Positions 25,782 through 32,520 of a stretch of 32,520 nt of DNA are shown piece after piece. The position numbers were made by a program, and so were the translations under genes. The stretch comes from Lachnospiraceae bacterium. GTDB lineage: Bacteria > Bacillota > Clostridia > Lachnospirales > Lachnospiraceae. Numbering within the stretch: position 1 is the first letter of the stretch; the number at the start of each line of letters is the position of its first letter. The notes under the pieces were generated by a model. It ran no database searches and was not told the origin of the DNA. It saw only the letters and a list, made by a program, of their open reading frames with translations. The stretch is taken from assembly GCA_031272185.1 (NCBI GenBank), contig JAISUG010000012.1, positions 1 through 32,520 on the forward strand, given 5' to 3'.

Positions 25782-26318
25782 ATGGTAGGGTACAGGAAAC
25801 TTGGCAGGACATCCAGCCAGAGGAAAGCGATGCTGCGCGGGCTGGTCACCAGCTTGATATACCACGGCAGGATCAAGACCACCGAGATGCGCGCGAAAGA
25901 AGTGCGGGGTATCGCAGAGGGCCTGATTGCGATGGCCATCAAAGAGAAGGACAACTACGAAAAGGTGACCGTGAAGGCCAAAGTCGCGCGCAAGGACAAG
26001 GACGGCAAACGCATCAAGGAAGTCAAGGACGGCAAACGCGTGACCGTGTACGACGAGGTGGAAAAGGAGATCAAGAAAGACCTCCCCAGCCGGCTCCATG
26101 CCCGCCGCCAGATGCTCAAGGTCCTATATGACGTTACGGAAGTGCCGAAAAAACCGGCGGGGCGCAAGCGCAACACCAAGCAGGTGGACTTGGTCGCCAA
26201 ACTGTTCGACGAGATCGCGCCCAAGTATGTTTCACGCAATGGCGGGTTCACCCGCATCATCAAGATCGGGCCCCGCAAAGGCGATGCGGCCATGGAAGCG
26301 ATCATCGAGCTGGTGTAG
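25782..26318 (+). CDS. rplQ: 50S ribosomal protein L17 with lineage-specific insertion
   Basis: 50S protein near the exit tunnel. The N-terminal core ([20 protein letters not shown], then [20 protein letters not shown]) and C-terminal core ([20 protein letters not shown], then [20 protein letters not shown]) are canonical. Between them, at about residues 56-98, is a charged insertion ([20 protein letters not shown]) that raises the length to 178 aa against about 115-130 in most bacteria. From memory, Lachnospiraceae L17 proteins share this insertion, one of my reasons for that placement. It ends the ribosomal cluster; no T-tract terminator follows, only a palindromic element 15 bases on. Confidence 0.96.
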   Translation: MVGYRKLGRTSSQRKAMLRGLVTSLIYHGRIKTTEMRAKEVRGIAEGLIAMAIKEKDNYEKVTVKAKVARKDKDGKRIKEVKDGKRVTVYDEVEKEIKKDLPSRLHARRQMLKVLYDVTEVPKKPAGRKRNTKQVDLVAKLFDEIAPKYVSRNGGFTRIIKIGPRKGDAAMEAIIELV

Positions 26319-26333
26319 CGGGCGGTGGGTATG

Positions 26334-26410
26334 TTATTGCACCGCGGACTAAACCTTGAGTGAAGCAGAGACTGACGTCGCACGCACATTGTTTGGTTGG
26401 TGGGGCGATA
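26334..26410 (+). repeat. Dispersed ~77-bp palindromic element, copy A
   Basis: Begins TATTGCACCGCGGACTAAAC and ends GTTTGGTTGGTGGGGCGATA, with the ends inverted-complementary. It matches copies B (29132-29208) and C (30565-30640) and is the most diverged. It lies 15 bases after rplQ and could form a long stem-loop in RNA. Confidence 0.75.
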
Positions 26411-26461
26411 TGTCAATAGACGTGCTGTGGGGCGGATGTGTGCCTTGCGGCGCGTTTTTCT

Positions 26462-26570
26462 TTTGCCGGGCCGATATATCTGACCGGCGACAGGGGATCA
26501 AGCATGCCAAGGGTGCGAAGCATGGCACGGAGTCGTTTGCCGGGTCGATATATCTGAGCGGCGACGAAGT
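26462..26570. repeat. 74-bp direct repeat in the rplQ-udp spacer
   Basis: TTTGCCGGGCCGATATATCT (from 26462) recurs as TTTGCCGGGTCGATATATCT from 26536, a 74-base period. Both continue with GA-CGGCGAC. Each copy has GCCGG...CCGGC-type complementarity around GATATATC. Confidence 0.8.
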
Positions 26571-26581
26571 GCATGGACGTA

Positions 26582-26652
26582 GGGGAAAGTGGTCATATGT
26601 GGCTGGTTTATTCCCAGGGGAAAGGGGTCATATGGAACTGGTTTATTCACAG
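26582..26652. repeat. 35-bp duplication of the udp start region
   Basis: The segment GGTCATATG-TGG-CTGGTTTATTCCCAGGGGAAA (ATG at 26597) is followed 35 bases later by GGTCATATG-GAA-CTGGTTTATTCACAGGGGAAA (ATG at 26632). The upstream ATG is out of frame with udp because 35 is not a multiple of three. The first copy supplies the AAAGGGG ribosome binding site for the second. Confidence 0.88.
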
Positions 26653-27408
26653 GGGAAAGAATACCATATCGGCGTGGCAAGAGGCGAGGTGGGGCGTTAC
26701 GTGATACTCCCGGGGGATCCCGGCCGGTGCGAAAAGATCGCGGCGTATTTTGACAACCCTGTGAAGGTGGCGGCAAACAGGGAATACACCACCTACACCG
26801 GGACACTGGGCGGCGTGGCGGTGAGCGTCACCTCCACGGGGATAGGTGGGCCCGGGGCCGCCATAGCCTTGGAAGAGCTGATACACTGCGGCGCGGACAC
26901 ATTCATCCGGGTGGGGACAAGCGGCGGGATGCAGCCGGAGGTGTTGGGGGGCGACCTGGTGATCGCCACCGGGGCGATACGCGCCGAGGGCACCTCCAGG
27001 GAATATGCGCCCATCGAGTACCCCGGGGTGGCGGATTTTGCGGTGACGGTCGCCCTGCGTGATGCCGCCGTGGCGCTGGGGATGCGGCACCATCTGGGCG
27101 TGGTGCAGTGCAAGGACAGTTTCTACGGCCAGCACTCCCCGGAGGCCATGCCGGTGGCGGACATGCTTAAAAGCAACTGGAAAGCCTGGATCGCCTGCGG
27201 CGCATTGGCGTCGGAGATGGAGTCCGCCGCGCTGTTTGTGGTGGGCGGCGTGCGGCGGGTGCGGGTGGGCTCGGCGCTCCTGGTCATAGCCAACCAGACC
27301 CGCAGGGAGATGGGCCTGCCGGATGAGCAGGTGCACGACACGGACGGCGCCATCCGTGTGGCGGTGGAGGCGCTGGGGCGGCTGATAAAGGCGGACGATG
27401 GCCGGTAA
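26632..27408 (+). CDS. udp: Uridine phosphorylase / nucleoside phosphorylase
   Basis: Splits uridine with phosphate to uracil and ribose-1-phosphate (pyrimidine salvage, cytoplasmic). The 258-aa product has the PNP/UDP-family motifs [20 protein letters not shown] near the N-terminus (phosphate site), [40 protein letters not shown], and [20 protein letters not shown] (ribose-binding Glu-Met-Glu). The start at 26632 ([10 protein letters not shown]) follows AAAGGGG; a longer in-frame opening from 26356 runs through repeats and is not conserved. Specificity for uridine over other nucleosides is inferred from overall resemblance. Its 3' end is duplicated just downstream. Confidence 0.88.
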   Translation: MELVYSQGKEYHIGVARGEVGRYVILPGDPGRCEKIAAYFDNPVKVAANREYTTYTGTLGGVAVSVTSTGIGGPGAAIALEELIHCGADTFIRVGTSGGMQPEVLGGDLVIATGAIRAEGTSREYAPIEYPGVADFAVTVALRDAAVALGMRHHLGVVQCKDSFYGQHSPEAMPVADMLKSNWKAWIACGALASEMESAALFVVGGVRRVRVGSALLVIANQTRREMGLPDEQVHDTDGAIRVAVEALGRLIKADDGR

Positions 27409-27430
27409 GCGCCATGGCCAGGTCAGCTAT

Positions 27431-27525
27431 GCCAGCCGGATGAGCAGATGCACGGCACGGACAGCACCATCCGGGTAGCGGTGGAGGACTTGGGGTAGCT
27501 GATAAAGGCGCACCGATCGCTAAAG
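27431..27525 (+). pseudogene. Decayed tandem copy of the udp 3' end
   Basis: About 90 bases match the last part of udp (27314-27405) at a constant offset of 117. Shared blocks include CCGGATGAGCAG (27319 and 27436) and GCTGATAAAGGCG (27381 and 27498). Substitutions introduce a TAG (CTTGGGGTAG), so it cannot be translated as a udp tail. Confidence 0.85.
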
Positions 27526-27630
27526 GGCGACAATGGATAATCAGAGGGGGATTTTGTCAGAATATAGCGAAAAAACGCCCGAATATTGCATATTTAAATG
27601 ATTAGAAAGAATATCGTAAGTGATATGGCA

Positions 27631-27660
27631 TTGATATTTAATTGTCCTAGCGGTTATAAT
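27631..27660 (+). promoter_or_regulatory. Putative promoter of the cell-wall-binding protein gene
   Basis: TTGATA (27631-27636), 18 bases, TATAAT (27655-27660), in an unusually AT-rich patch (about 27540-27660). It lies about 80 bases before the start codon. Confidence 0.7.
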
Positions 27661-27740
27661 ACAGCCATGTAGCAAGGGAGAGACGGTAGCCTTATGTTTG
27701 GATTGGCAGGGGTACCGGGACAGTTCATGCGAGGTGGCGG

Positions 27741-29015
27741 ATGAAACGGATACAGAGCGGGGTTTTGGGGTTTATAGTGGGGTTTATGGCGGTGTTCCAG
27801 TTGACGGGGTTCACCGCTGCGGCGGCGAGCACCATCTCGTCCATCTCCATCCGCATCAAGGTGGAGGTGGAGGCGGGGGGCACATTGCCCAACCTGGACA
27901 TCATAAACGGCGTAAACGAGGGCTATTCGGGTCGTACCAACTTCGTTTACACCAGCAATTCCAAGTACCATATCACGGAGTATGAGTGGTTGACCTCCCA
28001 GTCCACCGAGATGGACATAGGCGACCGGGCGCGGCTGAAGGTCTACCTGATAGCCACCGACCCGGACAGCAACTACTTCAAGTCGTCCTATAGCTCCAGT
28101 TCCGTGACGGTCACCGGCGGCGAGTATGTGTCCTCGTCCCGCAAGAGCACCGAGGACCTGGAGATCACCCTCCGCACCGACTACCTGTCGGGCACATACT
28201 CCACCCCGGAGAACCTGGACTGGGACGAGGACCATCTGGGGAGGGCCCTCTGGGACGGCGGCGAGTTCAGCTCCGGGGCATTTGACATCTACCTGTACCG
28301 GGGCAACAGCAGGATCCACAGCGTGACGGCGTACAAAGGGTACTCCTATAATTTCTACCCCTACATGACCAGGGAGGGCGACTACACCTTCAGGGTGCGC
28401 ACGGTGCCATATACGGACACCGAGAAGCAGTACGGGAGCAAGAGCGACTGGGCGGAATCGGGCGACCTGTACATCGACGACGACGAGACCTCAGACGGCA
28501 CAGGGCAGGACGGTGGATCAAACGTCGTGCAAGAGAATGCCTCTGGCAGCGGGTCCTCGCCCGGGAACCCCACCCAGGTGGGTTGGATAAAGACCGGGAA
28601 CGTGTGGTACTACAGGTACCCGGATGGGACATACCAGAAGGACTCCTGGCTGAAAGTAAAGGACAAATGGTACCTGTTCGACGCAAACGGCAAGATGCTC
28701 ACCGGCTGGCAGAACCGCAACGGCCAGACGTATTACCTGCGCGACGACGGCGACATGCAGGTGGGGTGGCTGCTCTACGGCGGCAAATGGTACTTCTTCA
28801 ACTCCAACGCGGGCAGCATGGAGGGGGCGATGCTGCGGGGCTGGATCCAGGTCAATGGCAAGATCTACTACCTGAACGAATCCGGCGTCATGGTGGAAGG
28901 CTGGCAGAAAGTGGGCGACAACTGGTACTATTTCTATCCGGGCCAGGGCCACAAGGCCGTGAACACAGACATCGACGGTTTCCACGTGGATGCTGACGGC
29001 ATCTGGAGGAAGTAG
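27741..29015 (+). CDS. Secreted protein with C-terminal cell-wall/choline-binding repeats
   Basis: A 424-aa exported protein. Signal peptide: KR, a hydrophobic core (residues 7-24) and cleavage near AAAA/S (about 28-30). Residues about 31-255 are a domain I do not recognise, rich in Ser, Tyr, Asp and Thr, probably beta-sheet. A short Gly/Ser/Asn-rich linker follows (about 255-275). The C-terminal 145 residues are five to six cell-wall-binding (PF01473-like) repeats with the GW...WYY/F pattern, such as GWIKTGNVWYYRYPDGTYQK, WYLFDANGKMLTGWQNRNGQ, KWYFFNSNAGSMEG and GWQKVGDNWYYFYPGQ. They should hold the protein non-covalently on wall polymers. No catalytic domain is visible. GAGGTGG precedes the ATG. 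It has its own promoter and terminator. Confidence 0.88.
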   Translation: MKRIQSGVLGFIVGFMAVFQLTGFTAAAASTISSISIRIKVEVEAGGTLPNLDIINGVNEGYSGRTNFVYTSNSKYHITEYEWLTSQSTEMDIGDRARLKVYLIATDPDSNYFKSSYSSSSVTVTGGEYVSSSRKSTEDLEITLRTDYLSGTYSTPENLDWDEDHLGRALWDGGEFSSGAFDIYLYRGNSRIHSVTAYKGYSYNFYPYMTREGDYTFRVRTVPYTDTEKQYGSKSDWAESGDLYIDDDETSDGTGQDGGSNVVQENASGSGSSPGNPTQVGWIKTGNVWYYRYPDGTYQKDSWLKVKDKWYLFDANGKMLTGWQNRNGQTYYLRDDGDMQVGWLLYGGKWYFFNSNAGSMEGAMLRGWIQVNGKIYYLNESGVMVEGWQKVGDNWYYFYPGQGHKAVNTDIDGFHVDADGIWRK

Positions 29016-29045
29016 GGAGTAGGGAATAGGGAATAGGGAGTAGGG
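29015..29045 (+). repeat. 7-bp minisatellite with G-quadruplex pattern at the stop codon
   Basis: Five GGG runs at 29015-29017, 29022-29024, 29029-29031, 29036-29038 and 29043-29045 are separated by exactly 4 bases (GGGAGTA/GGGAATA units). This fits the G3N4 quadruplex pattern and starts at the last base of the TAG stop codon. Degenerate units continue to about 29075. Confidence 0.85.
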
Positions 29046-29080
29046 AGTAAAGAGTAGTGGGTAGTGAGAAGTGAGTAGCG

Positions 29081-29105
29081 GGCGGCGGGTTTACCGCCGC
29101 CTTTT
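29081..29105 (+). terminator. Rho-independent terminator after the cell-wall-binding protein gene
   Basis: GGCGGCGG (29081-29088), loop GTTTA, CCGCCGCC (29094-29101), then TTTT. It has a perfect 8-bp GC stem. Confidence 0.85.
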
Positions 29106-29131
29106 GTGTCGATTTACCGGTGCGATTCACA

Positions 29132-29208
29132 TATTGCTCCGCCGACTAAACCTTGAATAAACCGCTTTTTCAATGTCGAACTCGCATTGTTTAGTTGGTG
29201 GAGCAATA
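29132..29208 (+). repeat. Dispersed ~77-bp palindromic element, copy B
   Basis: TATTGCTCCGCCGACTAAAC at one end and GTTTAGTTGGTGGAGCAATA at the other are inverted-complementary with two G-U type differences. The centre contains AATGTCGAACTCGCATT. It is nearly the same as copy C read on the opposite strand. Confidence 0.85.
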
Positions 29209-29247
29209 CATGCCGTGCAATGTGCCGATCGGGCGGGAAACTCTCCC

Positions 29248-29276
29248 TTGACGCACCATGGCAAACAGGGTATACT
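29248..29276 (+). promoter_or_regulatory. Putative promoter of the ecf operon
   Basis: TTGACG (29248-29253), 17 bases, TATACT (29271-29276). This places a transcription start near 29283 and a leader of about 210 bases before ecfA1. Confidence 0.7.
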
Positions 29277-29337
29277 GGTGGCTGTGGCACGCGGCGGGAG
29301 ATGACGATTCATTGGACCGCCGTATAGAGCGTGGAAC

Positions 29338-29481
29338 ATCTGGGTTTGGGTGTGCCTGCCGACTTGGGTGCGGCAGGCCGCAGCTTAGACCCAGCTAGCG
29401 TGAGATATCTGGACCTGGGTGTGCCTGCCGACTTGGGTGAGGCGGGGCGTATCTAAGACCCAGCAAATATGAGGCATCTGG
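29338..29481 (+). promoter_or_regulatory. Tandem 69-nt stem-loops in the leader of ecfA1
   Basis: Two units of exactly 69 bp (29338-29406 and 29407-29475) and the start of a third (ATCTGG at 29476). In unit 1, CTGGGT (29340-29345) pairs with ACCCAG (29389-29394). Inside it, GCCTGCCG (29354-29361) pairs perfectly with CGGCAGGC (29371-29378) around the loop ACTTGGGTG. Unit 2 keeps the outer stem (29415-29420 with 29458-29463) and the loop; the inner stem survives with a bulge. The stems lie between promoter and start codon, so a regulatory leader is plausible. I do not recognise a known riboswitch. Confidence 0.6.
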
Positions 29482-29493
29482 GCCGGGGGCGAC

Positions 29494-30372
29494 ATGGGGA
29501 TCATCGAAGTCAAGGATCTGACATTTGACTATGTGAGGCGGGACGAGGAAGAACACATAGAGGAAGTGAGCCGTGCCATCGACCGGATGGATCTGGACGT
29601 GGTGCAGGGTTCTTTTTTGGCTGTTCTGGGACACAATGGTTCCGGGAAATCCACTTTCGCCAAACAGCTCAATGCGCTGCTGACCCCCACCGGCGGGTCG
29701 GTGTGGGTGTCGGGCATGAACACCGCCGACGATGCCCAGACCTGGAACATCCGCAAGACCGTGGGGATGGTGTTCCAGAACCCGGACAACCAGATCGTGG
29801 GCAATGTGGTGGAAGAGGACGTGGGATTCGGGCCGGAAAACGTGGGCATCCCCACAGAGGAGATCTGGAAGCGGGTGGATCAGAGCCTGGAGGCGGTGGG
29901 GATGACGGCGTTTCGACTCATGTCGCCGGGGAAACTCTCGGGGGGGCAGAAGCAGCGGGTCGCCATCGCCGGGGTGATGGCCATGCGGCCCCGGTGCATC
30001 GTATTGGACGAGCCCACCGCCATGCTGGACCCCCACGGGCGCAGGGAAGTGATCCGCACCGTGCGGGACTTAAACCGGCTGGAGGGCGTGACGGTGATCC
30101 TGATCACCCACTATATGGAGGAAGTGATCCATGCTGACAGGGTGCTGGTGATGGATGCCGGGCGCATCGTCATGGATGGCACGCCCAAGGAGATATTCAC
30201 CAGGGTCAAAGAACTGAAAAGCTACCGCATGGACGTGCCCCAGGTGACGGAGCTGGCGTACGAGCTGAAAGAGGCAGGGATGCCGCTGCCCGACGGCGTG
30301 CTGCGTAGGCAGGAGCTGGTTGATCTGCTGGCGCCGCTGCTGGGGGTCGCCGCAGAAAGGGCAGATGGATGA
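29494..30372 (+). CDS. ecfA1: ECF transporter ATPase EcfA1
   Basis: One of two ATPases that drive an energy-coupling-factor importer for vitamins or metal ions. The 292-aa product shows Walker A GHNGSGKST (46-54), Q-loop VFQNPDNQ (Gln95), signature LSGGQ (148-152), Walker B CIVLDEPTAMLD with catalytic Glu173, and His206 in ITH. The 'FQNPDNQIVGNVVEEDVGFG' segment is characteristic of EcfA1/CbiO. The ATG at 29494 has only a G-rich, poor ribosome binding site, unusual in this genome. It is followed by a 295-base spacer holding a palindromic element and then ecfA2, normally much closer. Confidence 0.93.
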   Translation: MGIIEVKDLTFDYVRRDEEEHIEEVSRAIDRMDLDVVQGSFLAVLGHNGSGKSTFAKQLNALLTPTGGSVWVSGMNTADDAQTWNIRKTVGMVFQNPDNQIVGNVVEEDVGFGPENVGIPTEEIWKRVDQSLEAVGMTAFRLMSPGKLSGGQKQRVAIAGVMAMRPRCIVLDEPTAMLDPHGRREVIRTVRDLNRLEGVTVILITHYMEEVIHADRVLVMDAGRIVMDGTPKEIFTRVKELKSYRMDVPQVTELAYELKEAGMPLPDGVLRRQELVDLLAPLLGVAAERADG

Positions 30373-30564
30373 GCGGCAAGCGCCATGTCCGGGCCATCGG
30401 GATGCGTGCCGAGGGTTTCCACGGAAAAGACAGAGGGATGGGCGGCAAATGGCGGGCCGGTCAGTGTGAGGGCCGGCATACTATGCTGCGGCGCTTGAAA
30501 GTGGGCAGTTACGGTAATGGGCATGTGTGAACGGTGGATGGCGGGCCAGGCAATGTGCAGATGT

Positions 30565-30640
30565 TATTGCTCCACCAACTAAACAATGCGCGTTCGACAT
30601 TGGTCGCAACTTTGCGCAAGGTTTAGTCGGCGGAGCAATA
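30565..30640 (-). repeat. Dispersed ~77-bp palindromic element, copy C (inverted)
   Basis: TATTGCTCCACCAACTAAAC at the left and GTTTAGTCGGCGGAGCAATA at the right. Its reverse complement aligns with copy B over both ends and the centre (AATGTCGAAC, GCATTGTTTAGTTGGTGGAGC). It sits between ecfA1 and ecfA2; the rest of that spacer (30373-30564) holds short degenerate GGCGG-rich repeats and no gene. Confidence 0.85.
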
Positions 30641-30667
30641 AGCGCAGGAAGAAAATGGCAGGTTTGC

Positions 30668-31525
30668 ATGGGGATACGGGTGGAACACCTTAACCACATA
30701 TATGGCGCAGGCACCGCATTCGAACAGTATGCGGTGCGTGACGTGAGCTTTGAGATTTCCCCCGGGGAGTTCGTGGGGCTCATGGGGCACACAGGCTCGG
30801 GGAAATCCACGCTGGTCCAACATCTGAATGGGCTGCTCAAACCCACCTCCGGACGTGTGTTGTATGATGAAGAGGATATCCATGGCCCGGGGTACAGCCT
30901 GCGCAAACTCAGGGGGAAAGTGGGGCTGGTGTTCCAGTACCCGGAACACCAGCTGTTTGAAACGGACGTGTTCACTGATGTCTGTTTCGGGCCGAAGAAC
31001 CTGGGGCTGACACCGGAGGAGTGCAAGGGACGGGCCAGGGAGGCGCTGGCCAATGTGGGGCTCCCTGAAAAGCTCTGGGACGAGTCGCCTTTTGAGCTGT
31101 CCGGGGGGGAGAAGCGGCGCGCCGCCATCGCCGGCGTGCTGGCCATGGAGCCGGAGGTGCTGGTGCTGGACGAACCCACGGCGGGGCTGGACCCGAAAGG
31201 ACGCGAGGAGATATTGGACAAGATAAAGGAACTCCACGAGGCCAGGCACATGACCGTCCTGCTGGTGTCCCACAGCATGGAGGATTTGGCCATCTATACC
31301 GACCGCATCTTGGTGATGAACCAAGGGGGGCTGGCGTATGACGGTACCCCCAGGGAGGTCTTTGGGCACTACGAGGCATTGGAAAAGATGGGGCTTTCGG
31401 CGCCGCAGATCACCTATGTGGCCCACAAGCTGAAAGTCCTGGGCGTGCCGATCAATGCCGACGTGACCACGGTTGCGGAGGCCACGGAGGAGATACTGCA
31501 GGTATGGCGCCGGATCCATGGGTAA
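30668..31525 (+). CDS. ecfA2: ECF transporter ATPase EcfA2
   Basis: Second ATPase of the ECF module, expected to pair with EcfA1 on EcfT. The 285-aa product has Walker A GHTGSGKST (40-48), Q-loop VFQYPEHQLFE (Gln90, the usual EcfA2 form), signature LSGGE (144-148), Walker B VLVLDEPTAGLD with Glu169, and His202 in VSHS. The ATG at 30668 (MGIRVEHLNH) begins at the family start, 5 bases after GGCAGG. A longer in-frame opening from 30527 would translate the palindromic element and is rejected. A 227-base repeat-filled spacer separates it from ecfT. Confidence 0.93.
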   Translation: MGIRVEHLNHIYGAGTAFEQYAVRDVSFEISPGEFVGLMGHTGSGKSTLVQHLNGLLKPTSGRVLYDEEDIHGPGYSLRKLRGKVGLVFQYPEHQLFETDVFTDVCFGPKNLGLTPEECKGRAREALANVGLPEKLWDESPFELSGGEKRRAAIAGVLAMEPEVLVLDEPTAGLDPKGREEILDKIKELHEARHMTVLLVSHSMEDLAIYTDRILVMNQGGLAYDGTPREVFGHYEALEKMGLSAPQITYVAHKLKVLGVPINADVTTVAEATEEILQVWRRIHG

Positions 31526-31726
31526 GGTACCGGGCAGGGGACGGCTGGGTTGCCGCGACTGTGGCGGTTCGCAATGATGTCGCCGGCGTGTAATGCGTTG
31601 GGCGTATGGCGAGGTACCGGGCAGGGAACGGCTGGGTTGCCGCATCTGCGGCGGGTCGCAATAATGTCGCCGGTGTGTTATGACGTCGCTGGCATGCATT
31701 GACGTTGCCGGTGTGTAATGCGTTGG
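31525..31726. repeat. 87-bp direct repeat plus ~22-bp repeats in the ecfA2-ecfT spacer
   Basis: AGGTACCGGGCAGGGGACGG (from 31525) recurs as AGGTACCGGGCAGGGAACGG from 31612, an 87-base period, with both units continuing to GATGTCGCCGGCGTGTAATG or its variant. The second unit is extended by two further short copies of TGACGTYGCYGGYRTG (about 31681-31717). No gene is present in this spacer. Confidence 0.85.
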
Positions 31727-31752
31727 AAGATAGATGAGGCGGTGGGGGGTTC

Positions 31753-32520
31753 ATGTTCAAGGACATCACGATCGGGCAATATTATCCGGCAGACTCGCTG
31801 CTGCACCGGCTGGACCCCAGGACGAAGCTGGCGGGTACCTTTGTGTTCCTGATTTCATTGTTCGTGGCAGACAACCTGTGGGGGTACCTGCTGGCCACGG
31901 TGTTTTTGGCTGGGGTCATCCGTCTGTCCCGTGTGCCTTTTTCCTTTATGGTGCGGGGGCTGCGGGCGGTGGTGGTGCTGCTGGTGATCAGCGTGAGCTT
32001 CAACCTGTTCCTGACCGAGGGGGCGCCGATTTTCAAGTGGGGCTTCCTGCAAATCACCCGGGAGGGGGTGTGGCTGTCCATCTTTCTTGCGGTGCGGTTG
32101 GTATTCCTGATCCTGGGATCCTCGGTGATGACGCTGTGCACCACGCCCAATGCGCTGACGGACGGGTTGGAGAAAGCGCTGGGGGTATTTGCGAAAGTGG
32201 GGGTCCCCGTCCATGAGATCGCCATGATGATGTCCATCGCCTTGCGGTTCATCCCCATCCTCATCGAGGAAACGGACAAGATCATGAAGGCGCAGATGGC
32301 CAGGGGTGCGGATTTCGAGACCGGGAATTTCGTGCAGAGGGCCAAAAACCTGGTGCCGCTGCTGGTGCCGCTGTTCGTGTCGGCGTTCCGGCGGGCGACG
32401 GATCTGGCGCTGGCCATGGAGGCGCGCTGCTACCAGGGGGGCGCCGGGCGGACCAAGATGAAGCCCCTGCGCTACGCAAAGGGGGACATATACGCCTATG
32501 GGGTGATGGGGGTGTATATG
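31753..32520 (+). CDS. ecfT: ECF transporter transmembrane subunit EcfT (3' end beyond window)
   Basis: Membrane scaffold that couples EcfA1/A2 ATP hydrolysis to the substrate-binding S component. 256 codons are visible and the frame is open at the right edge, so the stop is outside. It starts MFKDITIGQYYPADSLLHRL followed by DPRTKLAGTF, the EcfT N-terminus, and has about four to five hydrophobic helices. Coupling motifs are present: KAQMARGADFE (Ala-Arg-Gly) and, later, ALAMEARCYQGG, where the second motif reads Ala-Arg-Cys. A purine-rich GGTGGGGGG lies just before the ATG. truA and rplM often follow in Firmicutes but are out of view. No S component is in the window, so the substrate is unknown. 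Confidence 0.93.
   Translation, partial: MFKDITIGQYYPADSLLHRLDPRTKLAGTFVFLISLFVADNLWGYLLATVFLAGVIRLSRVPFSFMVRGLRAVVVLLVISVSFNLFLTEGAPIFKWGFLQITREGVWLSIFLAVRLVFLILGSSVMTLCTTPNALTDGLEKALGVFAKVGVPVHEIAMMMSIALRFIPILIEETDKIMKAQMARGADFETGNFVQRAKNLVPLLVPLFVSAFRRATDLALAMEARCYQGGAGRTKMKPLRYAKGDIYAYGVMGVYM

Noticed and set aside
26356..26631. 92-residue N-terminal extension of uridine phosphorylase
   Set aside because: It runs through a palindromic element and two tandem repeats and has no similarity to the family.
30527..30667. N-terminal extension of EcfA2
   Set aside because: It would translate the palindromic element; EcfA2 proteins begin at the methionine encoded at 30668, which has its own ribosome binding site.

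Overview
The window is a GC-rich, almost entirely plus-strand stretch from a bacterium that I place in the Clostridia, most likely Lachnospiraceae. This is an inference from the textbook S10-spc-alpha ribosomal protein order, a four-Cys zinc-type S14, a Lachnospiraceae-like insertion in L17, strong AGGAGG ribosome binding sites, a zinc-LID adenylate kinase and choline/cell-wall-binding repeats. No 16S or tRNA gene is present to confirm it.

Layout. (1) 1-218: a broken minus-strand remnant resembling a phage SPP1-gp7/MuF minor head protein. (2) 291-8683: an efflux module. An array of palindromic 38-bp operator-like repeats and two promoters precede a TetR regulator with an unusual internal insertion, a membrane-fusion adaptor, a 1013-aa RND pump and two consecutive TolC-like secreted coiled-coil proteins. 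TolC partners are unexpected in a lineage that should lack an outer membrane. (3) 8756-26318: a promoter and a highly structured leader, then rpsJ-rplC-rplD-rplW-rplB-rpsS-rplV-rpsC-rplP-rpmC-rpsQ-rplN-rplX-rplE-rpsN-rpsH-rplF-rplR-rpsE-rpmD-rplO-secY-adk-map-infA-rpmJ-rpsM-rpsK-rpsD-rpoA-rplQ. A second promoter with the same -35 element lies just before rpmJ. (4) 26632-29015: a uridine phosphorylase and a secreted cell-wall-binding repeat protein with its own promoter and terminator. (5) 29248-32520: a promoter, a leader made of tandem stem-loops, then ecfA1, ecfA2 and the start of ecfT (cut by the window end), the energising module of an ECF vitamin/metal transporter.

The genes are conventional; the spacers are not. 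Nearly every long intergenic gap contains a local tandem duplication (units of about 21 to 117 bp), often copying the 3' end or the start region of the neighbouring gene. In addition a roughly 77-bp near-palindromic element occurs three times between 26.3 and 30.6 kb, once in inverted orientation. The most interesting points are the RND plus double TolC-like module with its operator array, the S10 leader with mutually exclusive pairings, the tandem-hairpin leader of the ecf operon, and the dispersed palindromic element.
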